From assembly GCA_050084515.1 (NCBI GenBank), contig CM114274.1:12958001-13022000 (forward strand): a DNA stretch of 64,000 nucleotides, written 5' to 3'. The translations under genes were made by a program, and so were the position numbers. Under the pieces are notes generated by a model. It had not been told where the DNA came from. It saw nothing but the letters and a program-made list of their open reading frames with translations, and did not search any database. This document shows, one piece after another, positions 9,261 through 18,347 of the stretch. Source of the DNA: Blasia pusilla. Lineage: Eukaryota; Marchantiophyta; Marchantiopsida; Blasiales. The stretch's first letter is position 1, and every line of letters starts with the position of its first letter.

Positions 9261-11027
9261 TTATACACATCTCAGACACATCCATCGTCCCGTGGGAACC
9301 ACATCAAGAGGGGGGGTCAGACATGACATATGCCACCCTTGAGAACAACCATGAGATACCAACATGGTGGCTGCACCCCTCGCAGATCCGCACAACATAC
9401 ACCTCAAGCTTGCAGGTACCACTGCCAAGCTTGGATCCACCGTCCCATCTACGTTCGGAAGATAACATGGCGCACAATTGCGCACATGATCCTTCCAAAC
9501 CATACCATCCCGTCCCTCCAACACGAGGACTCCGGTCGGTAATACCTCGCGCACACGTAGGATCATGCACCTTGCAGTGGCATCTAGCGTCATGGGTGCC
9601 GCCTGTTGTAAATACACGTAATCTCCAAGATGAAACCTCCTAATCCCTGGACGATAACCTCCTCCACAAATGGTCGCGTACCTCAATATATCTCTATGTT
9701 GGGCAATAGCTAAGTTCTCAAAGTCCATAGGCATAACTCTACGAAAAACTTCTGCCCTCTGAGAACATGCTTGTACCCACACATCTGGATCATCAAGATC
9801 TAACACCTCCGCCATGTCACCTCGAATCGCTGCAAGTAAATCTGGCTCTCTCCCAAAGAGCAAAAAGTACGGTGAAAATGACACCAGAAATGCCTGCAGA
9901 CTAAAGCGATAACCCATAGCCAACCATGGAAATTGTAGGTCCCACTCCCTCAACTGTCCCCGCTGCAAGCCATACTTGCGCAATCCTCTCTTCATCGTCT
10001 GTACCACTCTCTCCGCCAACCCATCCGCCTCAGGATGATCTCTAGACGTGGTGTGGTGATCTATCAACGCTTGATCACACAAGGCCTGAAACTCTCCCCT
10101 GAACTCGGTACCCTTGTCAGTCAACACCTCCGCCGGTGCACCAAAGTGACTAAGCACACAATCTAGAAATGCATAAGTTGTTCCCTCACTCGCCTTGTCT
10201 GGTAGTGCCACCAACTCTATCCACTTGGAAAAATGCTCCACCATGAGCAACACGTACCTATGATGATGTTCCGTCAATGGCAAAGGTCCCGCAAAGTCTA
10301 AACTCCACCAATAACCTAAACCCATAATTGGCAAAGGATGTAACTGCGGAGTGGGAGCATTGAAGGATGCTCGTACTCTGTCACATACCATACATCTAGC
10401 CACAAACTGTTGTACCCCAGTATACATGCCGCGCCACCAATACTGAACCTGGAGTAACCTGTAAGTACGCTTTACTCCGAAATGTCCCAACTCCTCATGG
10501 GCATGTCGCACTACACGTGCTCGCTGGGAAGGATGAGATACCACTCGTATCCTACCATCTCCCCGTACTCGCAAAATGTGAGTCCCCTCCCACCTGAACC
10601 TCTTGGCTCTCTGCAGGATCCGATCCCGCTCCCTAGCACTCAATGTACTCGCAATGACGCCAGTGCGCAAGAACTCCACCTCGTCATGGATATCACGACC
10701 ACTTGTCGCCTCTTCACTAACCTCTGGATCCAAAGACTCATCATCCAACCCCACCATTGGAGTCATCACTTGTGGTTGACCTGCCATAGTCAACCAACAA
10801 AGATAGGCAGATGCATGCCAACCGGGCACCATCTCCTCATCACTCTCTCCGTGCCATCGAGCTCCTATGTCATCTCTCTGACTCGGACATGGGTTACGAC
10901 TCAACCCATCCGCATCCTGGTTCAGCCAACCTGGCCTATGAACCACCTCAAACTCATACTCCTGTAGTAATAGAGCCCACCTGGCAAGCTTTCCTGTAAG
11001 CTTTTCGGACTCCATCAACCACCTCAA
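9261..11027 (-). pseudogene. RNase H C-terminus, DDE integrase and PHD finger of element B
   Basis: A 588-codon open frame. Residues 1-45 finish RNase H (EYEFEVVHRPGWLNQDADGLSR). The integrase zinc domain has H177, H182, C212 and C215. The catalytic core shows D244 (WSLDFAG), D304 (LTDKGTEF) and E339 (PEADGLAERV), a complete DDE triad. The C-terminal part ends in a PHD finger with C543, C546, C561, H566, C569, C584 and C587. The cysteine expected at 558 is serine (MLVSHGC), so this copy's finger has lost one zinc ligand, while element A keeps it. The frame continues upstream past a TAG at 11,031-11,033 into the rest of RNase H. Integrase would insert the cDNA, and TG/CA ends with 4-bp duplications fit this. 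Confidence 0.9.
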
Positions 11028-11030
11028 CGG

Positions 11031-11481
11031 CTAATGATTAGTGATAAGTGTGAAAGGGTTTCCGAATAAATAGCACCTGAAATGTGCCACGGCCCACACT
11101 GCAGCCAAGCACTCTCCCTCGTAGGAGTTGTACTTTGCCTTTGCAATGTTGTTCGATCGGCTCGCGTAAGCCACAACGAACTCCCTCTCCTCATCATCCC
11201 TCTGAGTAAGCACTGCTCCTAGACCCAACATGCTCCAATCCGTATGTAACTGGAATGGGCGACCCCTAATCGGTCTATGTAAAAATGGGTGAGGACGTTA
11301 ACCTATCCTTGAGCTCCTCAAATGCTCGCTCCTGATCATCTCCCCACAACCAAACCTGATCAAGTCTCGTCAACAAGGTCAAAGACTTTGAGATCGCACT
11401 AAAACCCTTGACATACCGTCGATAGAAGTTCTCCAATCCAAGAAATGCTCAGACTCAACTCACATCTATAGGGCGTGGAAT
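11031..11481 (-). pseudogene. RT connection and RNase H N-terminal part of element B
   Basis: At 11,231-11,031 the frame reads GLGAVLTQRDDEEREFVVAYASR and continues through a KAKYNSYEGECLAAVWAVAHFR segment, typical of Ty3/gypsy RNase H. It ends at a TAG that replaces the glutamine of a conserved N-H-Q-P-L motif. The connection segment between RT and RNase H (11,481-11,234) is present but broken by TGA codons at 11,455-11,457 and 11,449-11,451, at positions where element A has an arginine or a nearby codon, and by a frame change before 11,231. Confidence 0.8.
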
Positions 11482-12256
11482 CTACGCAATAACCTCTACC
11501 TTCGTCTGCTGAACGCCTAACCTAATCGGGTATATGGTGTGTCCCAAGTACTCAATCTGCTCTTGAAAGAATCTGCACTTGCCTGGATGTAACTTCAGTC
11601 CATGTAACTGCAATCGCCGAAACACCTCCTCCAAGTGTCGCTCATGCTCCTCAACCGTGGAACTGAAGATAATAATATCATCTATGTAACATCGTACAAA
11701 ATCCAAGCCAGCCATAATCCTATCCATCACTCTCTGAAACTCTGCAGGCGCGTTCTTCAACCCAAATGGTAAGAACCGCCACTGATACAAGCAATCTCTC
11801 CCAAACCGATCTATCCCCCATAATGATGTCTTCTCCCTGTCCTCCAGTCTGATAGGAAGCTGATGATAGCCAACACGGAGATCTAAAGTATTGAAGATCT
11901 TTGCATGCCCTTCCGCATCAAAGATCTCCTCAGGAGTAGGCATGGCGTACCGATCTGACCTCATCTATCGGTTGATAGGACGGTAATCTCCACACATCCG
12001 CCTATCCGTCCAATTGCCATACATATCCTTCTTCGCCGGCATGACTGTGGCAAATGCATACTCCCCATGTGATAACTCCACAAGTCCTGCCTCCAACAAG
12101 TCCGCCTCCAACAAGTCCGACTCTGCTCTCAATCAAGGCTCGCTCTATATCAGAATACTCAGAGGGTCGACGAAAGATCGGCGTATCACTAGCCAACTCA
12201 ATCCGTATCCGGGACCCTTCAGCGTACCCAAGTCTCTCAAACTGAAGGCAAAACAA
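11482..12256 (-). pseudogene. Reverse transcriptase of element B
   Basis: RT is read in two pieces. The N-terminal piece (12,256-12,002) starts around IELASDTPIFRRPSEYSDIE, and the palm/fingers piece (11,964-11,482) contains LDLRVGYHQLPI, FLPFGLKNAPAEFQRVMDRI and the catalytic YIDD at about 11,688-11,677. Between them the reading frame shifts near a short tandem duplication around 12,085-12,118, and a TAG at 11,965-11,967 replaces a residue in the conserved GDYRPINR region. Upstream, the frame joins the methyltransferase region through a one-base shift near 12,210-12,220, so RT and methyltransferase were probably one polyprotein. Confidence 0.9.
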
Positions 12257-13972
12257 CTGACATGCCCTCTCAGAAACCTATGAACTCGCCGTTGCTCTCC
12301 TCCTATCAACTTGAGACCTATCACAGGCTCCCAAGTCTCCATCGTGACCTCACTCGGAGAGGACGCAACCTCCGGCTTTGGTTGCTGTGTAGCAACCCTA
12401 GCCACCTCCGCAACAGCCACTCCACTCTGACCTCCTACACCATGCTCCACATCCGAAAAATGAACATGTGCTACTCTAGCCGCCTTCGCACTCTTTGCTC
12501 GAGCGACGCCCCGGGAAGTCCATGGGTGCCTATCTCTCGTCTCTTTGCCAATGCCTATCTGACCACTCAGAGGCAATGGTCGAACTCGTGGACGTGACGG
12601 CATGGATGACACTCGCATCCGTCTCTGCTTAGCCATACCTAGGTTGACTATCCATGTGAGACAGTTGAGAACCATCGCCTGCCCCAACACCTATCTCCGG
12701 GTTGCCTCAGTCATCCCTGGCACCGCCGTAGTACCGGTAGTGAACCCCGTGGCGCGCTCGCGCTCATCTGCTGTAGGCTCCTCCAATGCTCCAGTCAGCT
12801 CATCCCAAATCATGCTTGGCCCTCCCTGACGGAAGGCATGGGATGCTGGGAAGCTCACCAACGTAGGTAAGGTTGCCCTCAACTCCCCCACCCTATTGGC
12901 CATGGCCAACGGTGGTCTATCATCCCGTGTCACCACTTGAGATCGACGCCTTGAGCCCAAAATAGCATCCACTGTGAGATGTGGTGCTCTCTGGACTCCA
13001 CCGTATGCTCGACTCAGTACCTCTGATGGTATCAGGTTTGTCCACCACAGTCGTGGACGATGGACACGTGACCCAACTCTCCCTGCATCTAACAACACAA
13101 CAGGTCCCAACCATGACCTCACATGATGTATACTCGTCATCACACGCGCACGAGTGTCTCCCAACAATGGCATGTTCTCCAAAATGTACGCTAGAGAACA
13201 TATCTGACTCTCCTACAAGTGTCGTACTACTCGCAGCATCTCCCAAAACATCCCTGACCTCGGATCCTGCAATCCAAATCCTTGGCCAGTTGATGAATAA
13301 ACCTGACATGGCCATCCAACAATCACCAAATGAATGGTGCCAACTCTATCCAGATCCTGCGCCCCCACCAAAGAGATGTCGGCGGGTAGCGTATGCTGAT
13401 ATCCCCGTACTGCAGATACTGGCAACAACTCATGATACCTCTGGACCAATCTCGCCACGTGACGTAATGATACTCGCTGTGCGGTCTCATCTCTCTCCAC
13501 ATAAAGGTACAGATGCACCCGTATGCCCGCCTGCAATAGTGCAGCCAATCCGGTGCTAATCCCTCCGAAGAGATCTAATACCCTAACACCCTCCTCTGGG
13601 CAGTGCCACACAACGGATGTGGTATCCAGTGGGGTCAACGTCTCCATTCCAAGAGTCCAATCGCCACGTGACTCTCACTGCTCTGGGATAAAAACATGAC
13701 TCCACACCTGCCTCACGAGGTCGTCGGCACTCCTCTGTAGCTCTCGAGTCGTACCCCACAATGGTGAAGAGGCCTCGCCAACATGGGAAGAGACACCCGC
13801 CATGGCCTGTCTCTCCGTGGGACTATCCGCTACTGGGACATCCTCCGCATGTGTGTTCCCCTCCAACAACTCTCCTGGCCGCCTAACACTACCGTGAAAG
13901 CCGCCAGCGTGGTCTGAGACTCGCCTCGTGATCGACCACCTCGTCGCCCCACAAACCGCACGGTAATCGACT
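12145..13972 (-). pseudogene. Retrotransposon-encoded DNA cytosine-5 methyltransferase domain (DNMT3/DRM-like), broken by stops
   Basis: One reading frame from about 13,920 to 12,145 encodes a class I cytosine-5 DNA methyltransferase. Motif I, for S-adenosylmethionine binding, reads VLDLFGGISTGL (13,581-13,546). Motif IV reads VIVGWPCQ, with the catalytic cysteine in PCQ at 13,311-13,303. Motif VI is ENM in place of ENV (13,179-13,171). Motif VIII is an HRPRLWWTN segment at about 13,062-13,036, and a motif X-like VLGQAM segment follows at about 12,690-12,673. The I-IV-VI-VIII-X order is that of eukaryotic DNMTs. The DLFGGISTGL and Y.YVE segments look closest to DNMT3, though DRM-type enzymes use a rearranged order. 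In-frame stops are TGA 13,675-13,677, TAG 13,213-13,215 and TAG 12,691-12,693. A basic, low-complexity linker (about 12,640-12,400) leads into RT. Bounds of the N-terminal part are uncertain. Confidence 0.88.
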
Positions 13973-13975
13973 CAC

Positions 13976-15079
13976 TCATCGGCCGTCACCTGACCGCCAT
14001 CCTGGCCGATAAGCAACGGTCTCCTCCCATAAGTCTAGGATGAATCCTAGGGGATATAACACTGTACTCCCCACCAACACACCGAACGACTCAGCTGGTG
14101 TCGTAATCGCACGTGTGCGCACCATAGCACTATCCGTCGCATGCTCTGGTTGGACTTTGACAACAATCTCCTGTCGAGTCATATACTGAGTGGGTGACAC
14201 GCCCCCAATCGAGGTGTGTATCTGGAAGGGACAAGGCTCAACGTCGGCCTTTCGTAACCCCAACGCTAAACACGCCGCCTTCCCTAACATCAAGGGTTGC
14301 GCTCCCGAATCAAGTAGGATGTGTTGCGGGTGGTATACTGTACCTGTCGGACTAACCAAGTGAAATACTCCAGCTCGGTTATCCAGTAACACTACTCCAG
14401 GTGTCACCACTACTCGCTCTATGGCCGGTCGAGTTGGCATATCTACCAACTTCACCGCCGCCGCATGCCATGACTCTGTGGGTAACGTCCCGAGCACCGG
14501 CTCTGAGGGCAAGTCCACCACCTCCTCAACTACCTCTGAACAAGAAGCAGTCATCTCTCCACGCTCACACAATATGGCGGCCAACCGGAACAATTCAGCT
14601 GGTCCAACTCCCAACGTCGCCAACTCTATGGTGGAAAATAATGGAGTCTGACTCACTCTGGTGGCCACCTCCAACACTATGGTCGACACTGACTCCACTC
14701 GAGCCGGCATAGGAGTTGTCACTCCAACTCCTCGTGATGTCGACGTAGGTGCTTGAGTTGTAGGCACCGCTAGTCGTCGAGGCACCATCGTGGTGTGTGT
14801 AGTGCCTCCGACAATGTGAATGACTGTGGAACCCTGGCCATCGGTCCCCTCTGGTGGGTCAATCTCAACTCCACCTCTCAATGGCTCGGTGCCTCTCGCA
14901 GCACCCCGAGTCACCACTGCAGTTGCCTCAACCTGGGCTGCACTACACATAAATCCCATACTGGCGAGATCCTCACCCGGGTCAGGGTAAGAGGTAGAAG
15001 TTGGAGTCACACTAGCTGCTCGCAGCTCTGTACCTTCCCTAAGCTGCATCATCGTCATGGCAGCAATCCTCTGCTCCAA
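13976..15079 (-). pseudogene. Protease region of element B
   Basis: An open frame of 367 codons. The first ~240 residues are Thr/Val/Pro-rich and unlike any family I know. An aspartic protease core follows with the catalytic LLDSGAQPLMLG (DSGA at about 14,313-14,302, residue ~256), typical of Ty3/gypsy proteases that cut Gag-Pol. The stop TGA at 13,976-13,978 overlaps an ATG (ATGA), and the methyltransferase frame lies in another register just downstream. Whether the two were joined by frameshifting, reinitiation or a lost fusion cannot be told. No stop interrupts this frame. Confidence 0.8.
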
Positions 15080-16462
15080 CTGATCGATGCATGAGAGAAG
15101 TGTCGACTCTGGTGCTCCTTTCCATCTCCTCTGGCTCGTGGTGGTCCTCTACCACCACGTCCAGGAAGAACTCCCCGACCTCCTCCAAGAAGACCGCCCC
15201 CAGGCCCTCGGCCTACCTCTGGACGTGCCCCTCCGGCGAAGGTCAAAACATCTATCCCTAGTGTGACCATATCTGTGGCAATGGTCACACTGGTGTTGTG
15301 GTGGGGCCATCCCTCGTGGGCTCTGAGCAATCGGAGGCGCTGGTGGTCCTCTCCCATGCTGTGGGTAGTCTCTCTGCCTATGGGCCCCTCCACACGTCCA
15401 ACAAGACCACATCGGTCCCTGATGGGCAACATATGTAGGTACGGGTCATTGCCTCATAGGCTCACGATACCCGCCCTGCTCTCTGGGCACACTAGCCCGC
15501 TCCCGTGGTGTTGGTGCTCGTTGTGGCACCTGTGGGGTCACCGTCGCTCGTGGACCCGTCGACTCTCGAGAAAATCCAGCGGTCACTACCTGCTCCTCAC
15601 TCATGTTGAGCTCAATACGCTCAGACAACTCAAAGACAACCTTCAATGTGGGCTTCGCTGTGTGAATCAGCATTGCATCTCGGACTCTCCTCCATAGTTC
15701 TCGGTCCATAACCCAGACCAATCTTTGGGATCGATGCGCCTCGATCACTCCAAACGTAGCAATGATCAGCCTCCTCATGCGTGTGAATGCCTCTCTCAGA
15801 CTCTCACCCGATTGTTGTTGAAAATCCTGTAGACTCTTCAGCTTGTCGGTGCGTACGCCCTAGTAGCTCTTCCCCAAATGTCGGAAGAACTCCACTGTGG
15901 GGCTCAAGTTGGGTGGCCCTCTACCACCAGAGGTCTCTGCCACATCGCCTGTCTCACTGCCCTCCTCTCCATCTAGTCTCCGGGCTGATGGTGTGGGTCT
16001 CTCTCCTCTCACAATCCCATCATATGCCTTGCGACCACTAGTGGACACATATCCTAGAGCCCAATACATCCTCCAAGCATCGATCTCTACTGAATATAGT
16101 GATCGAAACTCCATGTAGTCATCCATCGGAGGACCCTCCAAGTGCTGGAACAACCCCTTCCATGCCATGAAAGGGTTGAACCGTGTCGGGGTCCGTATCT
16201 CCTGGAAGTCGCATAATGTGTCGAACTCTTGGATAAAATCATCTAAGTTGATGGTGCCCATTGCACCCGAGAAACGACGCATGCCCCGATGGCCCATGTC
16301 GTCCATCTCCTGCCAAGTACTACTCTCTCTGTCTGGGATCTTGTCACCAGACCCAGTGTCCAGTGATGAAGATCCAATCATGGATGGATGTCGAGCTAGC
16401 TCCTCATTGGTAACCCCTCGGTATCTCACTCCACTCCGTGTCACACCACTACTACTGCTCAC
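15055..16462 (-). pseudogene. Gag of element B with two zinc knuckles
   Basis: The start codon chosen at 16,462 opens MSSSSGVTRSGVRYRG. Residues ~65-150 form the retrotransposon gag domain (FSGAMGTINLDDFIQEF, FNPFMAWKGLFQHL, MDDYMEFRS). A TAG at 15,860-15,862 replaces the glutamine that element A has at the same spot (SYQG), and the frame goes on as 15,778-15,446. A frame change follows, then the nucleocapsid part at 15,412-15,250 with CWTCGGAHRQRDY, a knuckle whose last Cys is Tyr, and CDHCHRYGHTRDRC, an intact CCHC knuckle. A proline/arginine-rich tail follows. Gag would assemble the particle. Confidence 0.85.
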
Positions 16463-17681
16463 ACTACCCCGTTCTTCCGAACCCTGGAAGAACGTCGTGA
16501 TGACAAACCCTGTCTCACCCGCTCAAGCACTCAGACTCACCGCGAGTCTCCCACACTCCTCACTAGCTCACCTATGCTAACATCAATCCCGTGATGACAT
16601 ACCCGGCCTCACGCACACTCAACACTCGGGCTCACCATGAGCCTCCCAACTGACTCACCTAACGTAGCGACACTCTCTCGGGTCATACACGCGACCCCTA
16701 CTCGGCAACCGCCGTTTATCCACCAACCTGCTACACATGAACAAAATCTACACTCGTCACCATCACTGCACCCACCTAGCATCAGCTATTACCCGATACC
16801 CAACACTCTCAATCACACACGACAAGTGCGGGAAAAGGGACTCGAATGGGTAACCTGATCACACCCTCCAACCTCCTGCACCCTCAACATGCACTCCTCC
16901 ACGTGATATGACAATCTCCGCAACACAACACTATCCTCGACCAACACGTCGATCCTCCCGTCAACAGATGCGGACAACCCGTCGGCATCATGCGCACTGC
17001 CTCTCCATCGTCAACTCTCGCAACGCCCTGTCGCGCCCCAAAAACATCATGTCTCGCAAACATCTCCGTCCATCCCCACACGCGGCATGTAACCTGACTC
17101 ACCCTGGTCGGGCTCCACTCCAACCACGTACGCCTTTTTCGACCACGTGAACATGACCCCGACCACATCCGGACTCTCAACGATGTCTGCCCGACTGACC
17201 ACGTCTGCCCGTGCCCTACCACGTTCGCCGGACCGACCTCGTCCGTCCTACCACGTTGGAGGGGGGAGTAACCTAGCCCGTGGCCCTATGCGGGCCCCTT
17301 GGGCCCTAAATGCAGGGGGGGAGGGTCGGAGAGGAATAAATGCCGCGGGGGGGGCGCCGTCGCCGTCCGCGCCCGCCGACCTAAACACCCGTCAGCGCCC
17401 CCGGCAGCTGCAAGCCCTGACTCTCTTTTCTTCCCTCTCGTGACACCCTCACTCGCGTACACCTGACGCCCACTCCGTACTACACTCTGCCGGTGTTCCC
17501 AATCCCTATGCACCAACATAATCTGAGAAAAACGGACAACGATTCTGCCCACGGCCTTCCGAACAAAAAAAATGACAAATACGACGCCAACCAACGTCTC
17601 CACGGGCTCCCGACCAAGGCAACTCGCTTGCCTACCTGCAAACAACGAATTCCCACCAGCCCCCTGACATCTTTCTCATGT
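16463..17681 (-). other. Element B leader
   Basis: This lies between the first T block and gag. It is GC-rich, with short accidental frames only. Read on the - strand it starts ACATGAGAAAGATGTCAG right after T. As in element A, no primer site resembling the 3' end of the initiator tRNA is visible at the border. TTGTTTGCAG near 17,632-17,645 looks like a splice acceptor. Confidence 0.5.
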
Positions 17682-18158
17682 AAAAATAAAGAGTAGTAAA
17701 AACGGCACACCCGGCCTAAAACTCCACTCATCAATCTACATCGGCATATCGAGTCTCGTCCACCTTGTGCTATCAAGGAATCCGGACGCTAGCACCCTAG
17801 TCCTATCTCACACACATACAAGGGAGGTGCTCCAACGGCCCAACATGAGAAAGATGGCTTAGGAAAACCTTCCTCTCTTATATAGGGTTGGGAAGAGCCA
17901 AAAGGCTCTTCCCCTAAAAATAGCCCTCCCCTTGGTAACCTGCGCGCACATGTTACCAGGGGCGGGTGACCTGGTCAACAAGTCACCCGGATGTAAAAGA
18001 CCTCAACATGAAAGTTGTGAGAAACGACGTTCCTGACACAATGGATCTATTCTCAACCTCATCCGACACCGTGGGACAAAGTTACACTCAAGATAGTCTG
18101 CTGGCTCCTACGTCCTATCCACGATAGATCTCGGCCTATCGGCTACTCAGATGTGACA
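17682..18158 (-). repeat. Element B first terminal block T (5' end)
   Basis: This 477-bp block matches 8,564-9,044. It begins on the - strand TGTCACATCTGAG next to the GAGT target duplication and ends CTTTATTTTT directly before the leader, with no Q block. A TATA box (about 17,878-17,885) and the longer palindrome (17,890-17,913) are present. Confidence 0.85.
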
Positions 18159-18347
18159 GAGTGCACACCTTTGAGAGCTATGGTGTGAGATGGTGTAGAG
18201 AGAGATTGGATCTTGCTTTATTGGAGATATTTTGGTACTTCTCACCTCTGTGTATGGATGCCATGAGTTAACATGGGATCGTGTGTGTTTATGTGTGTGT
18301 TCGATGACAGCGATGTATGTTGTGTAGCGATGTGTATGCGCACGACA
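18159..18347 (+). repeat. Element A second T (remainder) and terminal Q
   Basis: GAGTGCACACC continues the T of element A across the insertion of B and matches 1,919-1,979. Block Q follows at 18,221-18,347, ending GCGCACGACA. This is the right end of element A. Confidence 0.85.

Larger units (their letters stand above)
8426..18158 (-). mobile_element. Ty3/gypsy element B with DNMT and PHD domains, - strand
   Basis: A 9.7-kb retrotransposon inserted inside the 3' terminal block of element A. Read on the - strand: T (18,158-17,682), leader, gag, protease, cytosine-5 methyltransferase, RT, RNase H, integrase, PHD finger, polypurine tract, Q', T, Q. A 4-bp duplication GAGT flanks it. Coding regions keep long open stretches but hold at least eight stops plus frameshifts, so it is recently dead rather than ancient. 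By eye the two T blocks differ at roughly 6 percent of positions. The order of domains, with DDE integrase after RNase H, is that of Ty3/gypsy (Metaviridae); the methyltransferase and PHD finger are additions. Confidence 0.9.

Noticed and set aside
11031-13215. Reassigned TAG codons (stop readthrough) in element B
   Set aside because: TGA stops and frameshifts are also present, host genes end normally, and sister copies have Gln or Arg at several of these places, so simple decay is enough.
1466-18347. Classification as a PAT/Ngaro/DIRS tyrosine-recombinase retrotransposon because of the split repeats
   Set aside because: Element B encodes a clear HHCC-DDE integrase, has TG...CA-like ends and makes 4-bp target duplications; no tyrosine recombinase motif is visible.
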